Positions 29,901-39,472 of a stretch of DNA of 48,023 nt are shown here, piece after piece. This DNA is from an uncultured Cocleimonas sp. GTDB lineage: Bacteria > Pseudomonadota > Gammaproteobacteria > Thiotrichales > Thiotrichaceae. The notes under the pieces are model-generated. The model had not been told where the DNA came from. It saw nothing but the letters and a program-made list of their open reading frames with translations, and ran no database searches. Position numbers and translations under genes: made by a program. Each line of letters opens with the position of its first letter. The first letter of the stretch is position 1. The stretch is taken from assembly GCA_937929875.1 (NCBI GenBank), contig CALFUP010000175.1, positions 1 to 48,023 on the forward strand, in the 5' to 3' direction.

Positions 29901-31373
29901 ATGGATGAGTTAAGGCTTCCCTTTAATGAAATTGACTTCCTGATACCTGTACATAAATTTAAGATTAACTTCTCCTATGTTAGTAAAAAAGGCTTCCCTT
30001 TTGTACGTGAGTTTGTTTTACGCCTGGTTCACCTTGCCCCTGTTGAATCTAAGAACATAGCTGATTATTTTGGATTTTCTAAAAACGAAACAAACGAAGC
30101 CATCACCAATTTAGTTGAACTTGGTGATCTTCAGTACAATGAAGATGGTCGTATAGAGTTGACAGCTCAATCACAAGGTTATTTCAACGATCTTGGTGAT
30201 ATCCCTCTGGTTTCTAACTTGTTTGAATATAGCACCATATTAGGGTTTGAGTTGGCCGACTATAATTGTGTGGGTAATAAAAAGGTCAGGGAAAAATGGA
30301 AAAATGCCCTTAAAGTTGAAGTAGACACCCAAAAGTTATCGGTAAGTGAAAAAGATGCAAAGCGTCATTTCCAATCCCAATTCTACTCTCTTATTGATGA
30401 AGGCTACTTGGATGGTCTTAAAGACGATGAAGAGTCCTCAAGTCGACCGAGTATCTATAAGATTGAATTGGTAAGAAAACTTAGCCAAGAACCACTACGT
30501 GTTACCCAAACCCTATCTTTAGATGGCAATGGCAAGCAGCTCGAACGTGACGATATCGAGAAATTAAAGGATACTACTGAAACAACTAGTCTCATTACTC
30601 TAGCTATTCATGAAAATAGAAAGCCTGATAATAAAATTGAGATTTTTTCAGCTATGGGTTTACTAGGAGATAGGCACACACATACCTACTTCACCGAAAG
30701 CCAGATAGATTTACGTAGATTAATCGAAGTAAGAGCTATCAATGAAAGTGGACTCACGGGCTATTACCCCTTTTTAGGTCAAATTTACGCTAAAAATAAT
30801 TGGGATTTAGTGTTAACGCATTTCGATAAAGTCGTGGATCAGCTGAGTAAAACTCATTTAGACGGCCTTGATAATCTAGCTTGGATAGCACCCGCAGATA
30901 GCTTCTGGGGCAAGAGTTATAGGCTTCCAAGCTGTCTTGATAGCATTATTAAAAAGTCGAGAGTGCCAGGAAAGAAAGCTAAGTCGCTTTATAAGCCTGT
31001 TTTATATGTTCCTGTTACCGGTGAGAATGACAACCGTGCTAGACGTAACTGGGAGAATGAACTATCAGGGCAAGTCAAGCATGTCCACGGTCTAGTTGAA
31101 GGGTTCTTGGAAGGTAATGTTGAGGTATTGGTTTTGCCAAAATACTTCGCTGTTGTTTGCTATCACTTTTCATCACCGGATAATTATGATGTTAGCTTAC
31201 CGTTAGGTTTTGTCACGACTGACCTTGAGATGGTTTCTAAAATAGCTAAAGAAGCACTAGATTACATTTCAGGTTTACAAGGGCATGAATTACCAAATGA
31301 CATTGGCTCTATCCGGCCTAATCGAGATAGTAAAATATCTTTAACTAAAGGTGTTCCAAAGAAAGTTACATAG
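29901..31373 (+). CDS. 490-aa partner protein of the NERD-kinase-helicase, N-terminal winged-helix-like region
   Basis: 11-nt gap after upstream stop with GGAG just downstream of it; APVESKNIADYFGFSKNETNEAITNLVELGDLQYNEDGRIELT resembles MarR-type wHTH. Confidence 0.75.
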   Translation: MDELRLPFNEIDFLIPVHKFKINFSYVSKKGFPFVREFVLRLVHLAPVESKNIADYFGFSKNETNEAITNLVELGDLQYNEDGRIELTAQSQGYFNDLGDIPLVSNLFEYSTILGFELADYNCVGNKKVREKWKNALKVEVDTQKLSVSEKDAKRHFQSQFYSLIDEGYLDGLKDDEESSSRPSIYKIELVRKLSQEPLRVTQTLSLDGNGKQLERDDIEKLKDTTETTSLITLAIHENRKPDNKIEIFSAMGLLGDRHTHTYFTESQIDLRRLIEVRAINESGLTGYYPFLGQIYAKNNWDLVLTHFDKVVDQLSKTHLDGLDNLAWIAPADSFWGKSYRLPSCLDSIIKKSRVPGKKAKSLYKPVLYVPVTGENDNRARRNWENELSGQVKHVHGLVEGFLEGNVEVLVLPKYFAVVCYHFSSPDNYDVSLPLGFVTTDLEMVSKIAKEALDYISGLQGHELPNDIGSIRPNRDSKISLTKGVPKKVT

Positions 31374-31529
31374 AGTTTACTCACTTCACTTTCTAGCAAC
31401 TATTGAGAGAATTCATACTTACTTAGTCTTTCCTTTTTTATTCCACTATTACTTCCGATAATGACAGTTATCGTTAGTTAGAAGTAAATTTAAACAATGA
31501 TCTCGGTTACTCTATAGTTCATAGATGGA

Positions 31530-32711
31530 TTGTTGTTGAAATTACGCATCAAACGTATTAGCCGAGTGAGGTTGACCTTTAATGCTTGCATCACCTTATT
31601 GCTGAGCATTGCATTGATTTATTTAAACGCCTCAACGTCATTATGGATTGACAAAAATGCCAGTAATTTGGGTAGTCGCATTCTCCCTTGGTCTTATTTA
31701 ATCAACATTGCAAAGCACCAATATGCAACACGAATTGATCCACCAGTAAGAGCGTTATTACCTGCCGTTAGCTTTAGCAGTAATGAAAAGTCAGTTGTTG
31801 TACTAGTGATCGGAGAAACGGCCAGAGCACAAAATTTCTCTTTGTATGGTTATCAGCGCGAAACCAATCCCCTGTTGAGCAAAACGGATGTTGTAACTCT
31901 CAACGACACAACCGCCTGCTCGACCTACACGACCGCATCAATTGGCTGTATGTTATCCCCTTATGAAGCGGATACTAATGCCTACGAACCTTTGCCAACG
32001 TATTTAAACCGGCATGGTGTTGATGTTGTCTGGCATTCCAATAATTGGGGGGAACCGCCGCTTTCTGTCGACACCTTTCGAGAAAACAAGTCTCTACAAG
32101 AAGATTGCCAATCCAGCCATTGTGACTATGACGAAGTCTTATTGAGTGGTTTAAAGCAGCGTATTGAGTCATCAGATAAGCAAAAAATATTAGTCGTGCT
32201 TCATTCCTCCGGCAGTCATGGCCCGTCCTACTACACTAAGTACCCCTCAGCCTTTGAAGTATTTAAGCCAGTGTGCAAATCCGTCGCACTGGATGAGTGT
32301 TCACCTCAAGAACTAGTCAATGCTTATGACAATAGCCTGCTTTACACCGACTATTTTCTTAGCCAAGTGATCGAGTTACTACAATCAATGCCACAAACAC
32401 CGACGGCTATGATGTACGTATCAGATCATGGTGAATCGTTGGGTGAATACGGCCTTTACCTTCACGGAACACCATTTACCATTGCTCCTGACGTTCAGAA
32501 AAAGGTGCCATTCCTACTCTGGATGTCGCAGAGGTTTATAAAGCTACGGGATATTTCAGCAACTGATTTTAAGCAGCAAAAACAGCACACTCATCGGCAT
32601 ATTTTTCACAGTATTATGGGCGCATTGGCTTACAAAGTGCCGCTTATGAAGCAGCATTTGATATCTTTGTACAACCTCAGCACAAGTAAAAAAGGCGGCT
32701 TACAAATATGA
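31530..32711 (+). pseudogene. eptA: N-terminally truncated EptA/MCR-type lipid A phosphoethanolamine transferase
   Basis: Catalytic domain intact (GETARAQNFSLYGYQRETNP, TACSTYTTASIGCML, YVSDHGESLGEYGLYLHG) but only one TM helix remains; in-frame stop just upstream of the TTG start. Confidence 0.8.
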
Positions 32712-32984
32712 GAAGCCTTTCGCCAAGAGGTTTTTATCTTGGTGTTAGCGATTCCGTTGGGCATTGGGCTTGGTGACACTGCAATAGAAATTATTCTACT
32801 TATTGGCAGTGTGTTGCTGCTGCTAGTAGTTGAATTGCTTAACTCCGCGGTCGAAGCTACTGTAGATCGCTTTGGTGGAGAGATTCACGAATTATCGGGC
32901 CGAGCTAAAGACATGTGCTCAGCCGCAGTGTTAGTGGCGTCGGTTTTGGTGGCTATGGTTTGGCCATTGATATTGGTTTACTAG
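32712..32984 (+). pseudogene. dgkA: 5'-truncated diacylglycerol kinase DgkA
   Basis: Frame reads EAFRQEVFILVLAIPLGIGLG...VELLNSAVEATVDRFGGEIHELSGRAKDMCSAAVLVA; N-terminal DgkA region absent, a TGA immediately precedes EAFRQE. Confidence 0.8.
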
Positions 32985-33495
32985 CCGAAACAGGACTTAG
33001 GCAAAGCCATCTCCATCCACCTATCAGCGCAGAAGAGTATGCATTACCTTTATACATACCGCTCGCCCTATTCCAAGAAAAGCGTGCCTGATCTAATACT
33101 TGTTTCTTACGGGTCTTTTGATCTAAAGAATAGCTAACGGGAATCAAGCGCTGACCCGAATGCTTACCCACCACTTTTTCCGTGATGCTGGCTTTTGTTA
33201 GGAATTTTGCTAAGCCTGTGGACTGCGTAAATTTGCTGTATTCGTAAGTTTGACCCTGATACTTCAGTGTCGACTTCAAATAGCCCATGGATAATCCATT
33301 CCTAGCAACATCAAACACCGTAGATGTCTCTTTTGGCAAAGACATCGCATTAGTGGAAATCATCTGGGTTAGTATGGCTAAGCACACAACGGTTAGTTTT
33401 TTGCGCAACTTATAAAACCTTGGGTTATATTTTATGTTTGGGATGAAATTTACCAATTTGTGAGGATGGTGTTTCATGCGTTTAATACCTGTCAT
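32953..33495 (-). pseudogene. DUF3108-family protein, C-terminally truncated
   Basis: FDVARNGLSMGYLKSTLKYQGQTYEYSKFTQSTGLAKFLTKASITEKVVG; reading frame runs into the opposite strand of dgkA. Confidence 0.6.
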
Positions 33496-34108
33496 GAATG
33501 AAGGTGTTTATTCGTGCAGGAGGGAGGTTTTTCCATATTAGCTGGGTATGATCACATGAGAGCCTTTCTTCTTTCAAGGGTGAGGGCAAACGTAAGTCAT
33601 AAGTGAACTGGACAAAAATACCTTCATTGTTGAGTAGTTCATTAATCTGTTGCTTGATCTTAGTGACACAGCTTTTTGGAAGTGACCTTAAGGGTAAGCT
33701 TGAGACGACAGCACTGACTCTTTGGCGGTTAGGCCCCAATAGCTTATCAAGCTCGCTAGCATCACCCTGAATGACTCGAACATCTGGAAATTGCTTGCGT
33801 AAGAGAGCAACTAAGATGGGTGAACACTCGATGACAATTAACCGATCAGTAGTAACTCCTCGCTTTAGCAATGCACGCGTAATCACACCAGTGCCTCCGC
33901 CAAGCTCTACAATAATACCCTCTCGATTAAGGTCGATTTCTTTTGCCATTGCATTAGCAAGATGTGAAGAGCTGGGGCACCCAGACCCAACTTCTCTAGG
34001 GTTTAGAATAGCGGCCTTAAGAAAGCTAAAAAAAGGGTTAATGGTGTGCCGATATTGCACTGTTTTGTGCGTAATGAATTTAGCCTGTCGCTGCATCATT
34101 TTAATCAT
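33482..34108 (-). CDS. SAM-dependent methyltransferase, PmtA (phosphatidylethanolamine N-methyltransferase)-like
   Basis: VELGGGTGVITRALLKRGV, VIECSP, VIQGDASEL, VSSLPLRSLPK motifs. Confidence 0.75.
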   Translation of the reverse strand: MIKMMQRQAKFITHKTVQYRHTINPFFSFLKAAILNPREVGSGCPSSSHLANAMAKEIDLNREGIIVELGGGTGVITRALLKRGVTTDRLIVIECSPILVALLRKQFPDVRVIQGDASELDKLLGPNRQRVSAVVSSLPLRSLPKSCVTKIKQQINELLNNEGIFVQFTYDLRLPSPLKEERLSCDHTQLIWKNLPPARINTFIHDRY

Positions 34109-34129
34109 AAGAAAGTCACTATCAGAAAA

Positions 34130-35071
34130 TTATAATATTGAATACAAATAGAACATATAGGCTAGGTAGATCAGTACTAATACCACGCCGCTTTTTTTAT
34201 ATAGGCCTGAAGGCCTTAGGTAATTAAGAGCCAGTACAAACACCGTAGCAATAATCAAAAAGAGCACATCAACACCTAAGCTGCTCGCAAACCTGACATC
34301 CCCAATCATTAACGACACGCCAAGAATGCCAAAGATATTAAAAATTTGGCTTCCACCAATAGTGCCAATGATGATTGAGGTTTTTTGTTTTTTGGCTGCC
34401 GCTAGACAGGCAGCAACTTCGGGTAAGCTACCCCCGGCGGCAACAATAGTTGCCCCGATGACTTGATCAGGAATATTTACCAATTTGGCTAAAGACACCG
34501 CCGACTCAACCACCAGTTCAGCAAAAAATAGTAATGCGATACCGCCAACGACTAAATAGAGTAATCCACGGAGCAGGCTTTTATCATCATTATCTGCTTC
34601 CTCATCTTCCGCTTCTATTTTGCTCATCGCAATTAAGTAGATGACAAACAGACACACCAATAAGTAGCCAAGGTAGGAGGGAAGTATAAAAAACTTAGCA
34701 TCATCGCTATATAAAAAACCTAGGTAGAAAACAAACGCACCTGCTAATCCCAGCAAGTAAATAAATACCGTGCTGTATTTATCAAAAGACAACTTCACAA
34801 TAAATAAAGAAGCGCCAATACCTAGGCAGATATTGACAATGTTGCTGCCAACTAGGTTGCTAATGACAACGTTATGCTCCCCTTTAACTGACGCAATAAT
34901 GTTGATAACAAGTTCGGGGGCTGAGGTACCAATCGCAACAATGACCCCACCAATGAAGACGTCTGGCAGTTTGGATTTTTGTGATACCGATATGGCTCCT
35001 GAAATGAAAAAATCAGAGGACACCACTAACAACATCAGAGACAAAAATAAAATAATGAGGTTGGTCAGCAT
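34130..35071 (-). CDS. Calcium/sodium antiporter (CaxA/YrbG family)
   Basis: Two Na_Ca_ex repeats: GTSAPELVINIIASVKGEHNVVISNLVGSNIVNI and AAGGSLPEVAACLAAAKKQKTSIIIGTIGGSQIFNI. Confidence 0.9.
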   Translation of the reverse strand: MLTNLIILFLSLMLLVVSSDFFISGAISVSQKSKLPDVFIGGVIVAIGTSAPELVINIIASVKGEHNVVISNLVGSNIVNICLGIGASLFIVKLSFDKYSTVFIYLLGLAGAFVFYLGFLYSDDAKFFILPSYLGYLLVCLFVIYLIAMSKIEAEDEEADNDDKSLLRGLLYLVVGGIALLFFAELVVESAVSLAKLVNIPDQVIGATIVAAGGSLPEVAACLAAAKKQKTSIIIGTIGGSQIFNIFGILGVSLMIGDVRFASSLGVDVLFLIIATVFVLALNYLRPSGLYKKSGVVLVLIYLAYMFYLYSIL

Positions 35072-35127
35072 CTTAAAGCTCTGACTGTCTTAGATGACTT
35101 CACTTTTCTTTAATAAGCTCAGTGACG

Positions 35128-35436
35128 TCATTGAATGGCTTTCGTATCCCTATTGAATTTAAGAACTCTTTCAATGAATAGCGTAATAATGACGCCACAA
35201 ATTACTGCCACGATGAAACCAACGGCCATTTTCATGGTGTCTGATGAAAAGCGATAAGTGAGTGTTATTAGGCTTGGCAAGACGGCTGACAGCAATGCGG
35301 CGAGGCAGTAGCTCAACATACACATCGGGTGTTTTTGCAAGGGAGACATATCGACAAATAGACAAATATGCGCCGTCACCAACACAAAAATTATGTATGT
35401 TTCAAAAATTATTTCAGGTGTCATTTTAAATACCAA
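35128..35436 (-). CDS. Small hypothetical membrane protein
   Basis: 102 aa with three hydrophobic helices. Confidence 0.45.
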   Translation of the reverse strand: MVFKMTPEIIFETYIIFVLVTAHICLFVDMSPLQKHPMCMLSYCLAALLSAVLPSLITLTYRFSSDTMKMAVGFIVAVICGVIITLFIERVLKFNRDTKAIQ

Positions 35437-35474
35437 ATCTTAATTGTTAATACCTATGACAGGCAGCTTCAACG

Positions 35475-35669
35475 CTAATCAGCGTCCTTTTCATTATTAT
35501 CGAAAACCGCATCTCTCCAGTTTTCTCCCATTTCTCGCTCGATGTATTCCCTCATTAACTGACGTATTTTCTGTGAGACGGTGGTGTCTTCAATGCCACA
35601 AAGTTTCTCAAATGCCGCCTTTTTTTTAGGATCTACCAAAACGGTGAGTCTAGCGGTGTGTTTTTCCAT
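35475..35669 (-). CDS. CopG/ribbon-helix-helix-like small regulator
   Basis: MEKHTARLTVLVDPKKKAAFEKLCGIEDTTVSQKIRQLMREYIERE pattern (beta strand plus two helices). Confidence 0.65.
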   Translation of the reverse strand: MEKHTARLTVLVDPKKKAAFEKLCGIEDTTVSQKIRQLMREYIEREMGENWRDAVFDNNEKDAD

Positions 35670-35730
35670 TGGTTTGCCTCTTGAGGAAATTAGAATTTAA
35701 TACATCTATAATGATAAAAACATTATTATA

Positions 35731-35764
35731 CTATGATAATTAAATGTTAGCATTATTATCATAG
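35731..35764. promoter_or_regulatory. Putative operator: inverted repeat CTATGATAAT-N14-ATTATCATAG between divergent RHH gene and transporter
   Basis: Perfect 10-bp arms at 35731-35740 and 35755-35764; second IR ATAATG-N7-CATTAT at 35708-35726. Confidence 0.55.
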
Positions 35765-35831
35765 ATTAAAGGTAGGTATAGAGCAGTTAAAGCTCTGTTT
35801 TTAACCATTCAACGTATAGAGAATTAAAAGA

Positions 35832-37160
35832 ATGATAGGGTTTACCACTAGCATGATGATGTCGGGTGTCATCTTATGTGCAACATTTATTGGAATTTTT
35901 ACCGAACATTTTCACGGCATAGAGCGAGCCAAGTTTGCAATGGCTGGGGCCGGTTCAATCATTATTGCTGGGCAGATTTTTGGCTTTTATTCGCCAGAAC
36001 TCGCCTTGGAGTCTATTGATTGGAATGTTGTTTTTCTGTTGGCGATCATGATGGTGATCGTATCTATCATGATAAGCACTGGTGGTTTTGAACACCTCGC
36101 GCATTATTTGGCAAAACTCAGTGGTGGCTCTCAATTTAAGTTACTCGCCCTGCTAGGCACTGCGGTGACAGTGATTTCGTTGTTACTTGATAATGTGACT
36201 ACGGTCATTATCTTTGGCCCACTAATCATTATGATTTGCCGTAGTATCGACGTCTCACCGATCCCCTATCTTTTAGCGGCGGCATTGCTTTCAGACACAG
36301 GAGGCGTTGCAACTTTGGTGGGCGACCCTCCAAACCTTATGATTGGGTCGGCCGCTGGTATCGACTTCAACACTTTTTTCCAACACATGGGGCCCCCTGT
36401 TTTTTTGGCATGGGTTGGAATATTGATTGCTATGAAATTCCTGTTTGCAAAGGAATTGGGGGCCAAAGTCAAACATCAATTTGACCAAATCGTTGAATAT
36501 AGAAATAAGCTTTTATGGCACAAATCACTTTTTGTTATGCTGGTGATGGTCGTACTGTTTGTGGTTCATCATCATATTGGCTGGCAGCCTTGGCTGGTGG
36601 CTGGGGCATGCTTGACACTACTTATTTTTATTAGTCGTCAAGTCGAGCTGGAACAGGTCACGACACAAATAGAAGTCCCGCTGCTCATCTTTTTTATCTC
36701 TCTCTTTATCGTCATCGGTGGCGTAGAGAAATCAGGGTTGCTGCATCTGGTCGGCGAAAATTTTAAACCGATTATTATTGAGCACCCTGTGATGGCTGCG
36801 CTGTTACTGCTTTGGGTAGCCGCAATTTTGTCAGCATTGATCGATAACATTCCATTCACGGCGGCCATGATACCCGTACTGGCAGGATTGCAGGGAGATG
36901 GCGTAAATGTGAGCGTAATGTGGTGGGCGTTGGCTATGGGGGTAGGTATGGGGGGCAATGGCTCACATATCGGTTCAACCGCGAATGTTTATATCGTCAC
37001 AATTTCGGAACGTCTTGCACGTGAAACTGGTCGTCCTGAACTAGCGATTACCCCAGGCATGTGGTTCAAAAAAGGAACGCCCATCATGCTGGTAACCTTG
37101 GTAATTTGCTCACTTTTCATTTGGTTTGGTTATGATTTTTTATACATCAGTAATAGTTAG
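35832..37160 (+). CDS. ArsB/NhaD/CitM-type ion transporter permease
   Basis: Polytopic; LLDNVTTVIIFGPLIIMIC, LLSDTGGVATLVGDPPNLMIGSAAG, DNIPFTAAMIPV signatures of the IT superfamily. Confidence 0.85.
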   Translation: MIGFTTSMMMSGVILCATFIGIFTEHFHGIERAKFAMAGAGSIIIAGQIFGFYSPELALESIDWNVVFLLAIMMVIVSIMISTGGFEHLAHYLAKLSGGSQFKLLALLGTAVTVISLLLDNVTTVIIFGPLIIMICRSIDVSPIPYLLAAALLSDTGGVATLVGDPPNLMIGSAAGIDFNTFFQHMGPPVFLAWVGILIAMKFLFAKELGAKVKHQFDQIVEYRNKLLWHKSLFVMLVMVVLFVVHHHIGWQPWLVAGACLTLLIFISRQVELEQVTTQIEVPLLIFFISLFIVIGGVEKSGLLHLVGENFKPIIIEHPVMAALLLLWVAAILSALIDNIPFTAAMIPVLAGLQGDGVNVSVMWWALAMGVGMGGNGSHIGSTANVYIVTISERLARETGRPELAITPGMWFKKGTPIMLVTLVICSLFIWFGYDFLYISNS

Positions 37161-37180
37161 GATCTACGCAGGAGAAAATT

Positions 37181-37396
37181 ATGCAGAGCACGCCCTCTAG
37201 CAATATGATTTCTAAATGGTATTGTCCAAAGTGTGGGAGCTTCAGTTTGAAAAAACGGCATCGAGGATACTTCAAAAAAACCATCCTAAAACAGCCATTG
37301 CAATATAAATGTGGGGAGTGTGATGAAAAGATCTCAGAGTTAGATATCGAGGGTAATGAAGCCAGAGAGGTGCCAATATTTATCGCTGACCAATGA
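37181..37396 (+). CDS. Small zinc-ribbon protein
   Basis: Two CxxC-type motifs: YCPKCGS and YKCGECDEK. Confidence 0.6.
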   Translation: MQSTPSSNMISKWYCPKCGSFSLKKRHRGYFKKTILKQPLQYKCGECDEKISELDIEGNEAREVPIFIADQ

Positions 37397-37503
37397 AAGG
37401 CTTAAGAAGCCGTAACGGGTTCCAACGTTCTACCCCATCAGGTGAATTAGATCACGACACATTTTCTAGCGCCTGAAGTACAGAACTCCATCTTCTTTTA
37501 CCA

Positions 37504-39309
37504 CTACTTTCGGTAGTCCTCAATCGGAATGCTTTCCAAAGGTGTTCCGCCTTTTAGCGGCGGCAAATCACATTCAGAAAACACCCTGAACTGACAGGAT
37601 TGGCATTTAACATGATCCAAAGCCACCGTGGTAATTTTGTGGATCGCCGTTTTTTTCTCTTCAAAGAAGAATTGTGCACCAATATGTTCATCGAAATGAC
37701 CACGATGGATAAAGTTATTCACCTTTGGCTTTAATTCCGCAAAATATAAACCGCCACCCTTTTCTTGCAAACGATCAGACTCTTTTTCGATCATTTCAGC
37801 CCCAGTCATATCGATGAAGTTAACCCCGGTACCGATCACTAAAATATGTTTGATCCCTTGTTTTTCGCTGATGTTGTGAAATTGATTTTGAATGTGGTTA
37901 GCTGAACCAAAATACACCGACATATCGATGCGAACTATTTTTAATTGGGGACACTCGCTTAAATTGTTTGCAAGCGACTCCTTGACTAAAGTTGCTTTGC
38001 CGGTGTCAGGATCACTGGTCGGAGCAAGACTGACTACATCAGGAATCGAGGTTCTGGCTAGGAATATCACCAGCGATAAGATTACGCCCATGTAAATGGC
38101 AAATTCTAGTTCAAGAAACAATGTTGCAAAAAAAGTAGTCAGCAGAATACTGGTTTCAGAATTGCTAGTTGCGATAATCTTGCGTATTGTCTCCCAGTTA
38201 ATCAAACTGTAAGCGACCAGCAGAATAATACCACCCATCGCGGCGGTTGGTAGATACCTGGTAAGAGGCGCTACTAGCAATATAATCGCGGCAAGTATGA
38301 TCGCCGCAAAAATTGCAGAGAGTGGCGTTTGTGCTCCTGCCGTGTAGTTAACACCCGAGCGAGTAAATGAGCCTGAGCCTGCATAACTGGAAAAGAAACA
38401 CCCCACGACATTTGACATGCCCTGCCCGAAAAATTCTTGATTACCATCAATACGTTGATGCGATTTTGATGCAATTGCACGGCTAATAGATACCGCCTCG
38501 ATTAAACCCAACAAAGCAACGGCAAAGGCTTGCGGAGCCAAGTCTTTTATCGCCTGTAATGAGAAGTCAGGTGAGGATATCGGGGGTAAATGTGCTGGAA
38601 TTTCAGCGACAAAGTTAATGCCTGCAGACTCTCCGCCTAGTGCAATTGCGGCTAAACCTCCCACAATCAGTGCAATCAGCATATTCGGCAGTTTAGGAAC
38701 AAGCTGTTTAATTAATATCGCGGTAGCCAGCGTGATCATGCTGACGGCAAAAATGGCCCAATTCATTGAGGGTAATTGGTGAAAGATATCGAACCAAGTA
38801 TGTATAAAAGACTCACCTCGTGGAATTTCAATACCTAGTACGTACTTCATCTGACTGCTGGCAATCAAAATGGCGGCACCCGCCGTAAATCCAATTACTA
38901 CCGTATGAGATACAAAGTTTACAAGCACTCCAAGCCTCGCTAGTGCAAAGGCGAGCTGATACACGCCTGCAAGGAAGGTAATGGTGAGGGCGTTCTGAAT
39001 GTATTCTTCACTGCCAGGTTCAACACCCCCACTACTCAAGGTGGAAAATATAACAATTGAAATAGCCGTTGTCGGGCCAGATATCAAATGCAAGGAGGAA
39101 CCAAACAATGCCGCAATAATAGGCGTCACCATCGCAGTATAAAGACCATACTCTGGTGGCAAGCCAGCTATAGTGGCAAAGGCTACACCTTGAGGAAGAA
39201 CAATTACGGCCCCCGTTAAACCGGCCATTAGGTCAGCTTTAATCGTGTCTCGGGTAACGTTAGGTAGCCAGTAAACAAAAGGGAAAAGGAAGTGCAGCAA
39301 CGAGTTCAT
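37504..39309 (-). CDS. SulP-family anion transporter (SLC26-like) with STAS domain
   Basis: KADLMAGLTGAVIVLPQGVAFATIAGLPPEYGLYTAMVTPIIAALFGSS and C-terminal STAS region (ILVIGTGVNFIDMTGAEMIEKESDRL). Confidence 0.93.
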   Translation of the reverse strand: MNSLLHFLFPFVYWLPNVTRDTIKADLMAGLTGAVIVLPQGVAFATIAGLPPEYGLYTAMVTPIIAALFGSSLHLISGPTTAISIVIFSTLSSGGVEPGSEEYIQNALTITFLAGVYQLAFALARLGVLVNFVSHTVVIGFTAGAAILIASSQMKYVLGIEIPRGESFIHTWFDIFHQLPSMNWAIFAVSMITLATAILIKQLVPKLPNMLIALIVGGLAAIALGGESAGINFVAEIPAHLPPISSPDFSLQAIKDLAPQAFAVALLGLIEAVSISRAIASKSHQRIDGNQEFFGQGMSNVVGCFFSSYAGSGSFTRSGVNYTAGAQTPLSAIFAAIILAAIILLVAPLTRYLPTAAMGGIILLVAYSLINWETIRKIIATSNSETSILLTTFFATLFLELEFAIYMGVILSLVIFLARTSIPDVVSLAPTSDPDTGKATLVKESLANNLSECPQLKIVRIDMSVYFGSANHIQNQFHNISEKQGIKHILVIGTGVNFIDMTGAEMIEKESDRLQEKGGGLYFAELKPKVNNFIHRGHFDEHIGAQFFFEEKKTAIHKITTVALDHVKCQSCQFRVFSECDLPPLKGGTPLESIPIEDYRK

Positions 39310-39472
39310 GAGATCTTATCTGGGAAAGCTAAAGTGGCGTGATTCTACGCCTGTTTTTTTAGATGGGATAGGTAGGAGTCGACTCTATTTCTGCCAATTT
39401 CAGGGTCAGATGGTTGAACATAGCCTCGCAATCACTGATCAATGTATTCGTTAGGTCTCTAGCATTTTTGCT

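Noticed and set aside
24832-31373. Assignment as canonical BREX type 2 (Pgl)
   Set aside because: NERD-kinase resembles PglW, but no pglX-, pglZ-, brxD- or brxHI-like neighbours are visible in the window and the protein has a C-terminal SF1 helicase.
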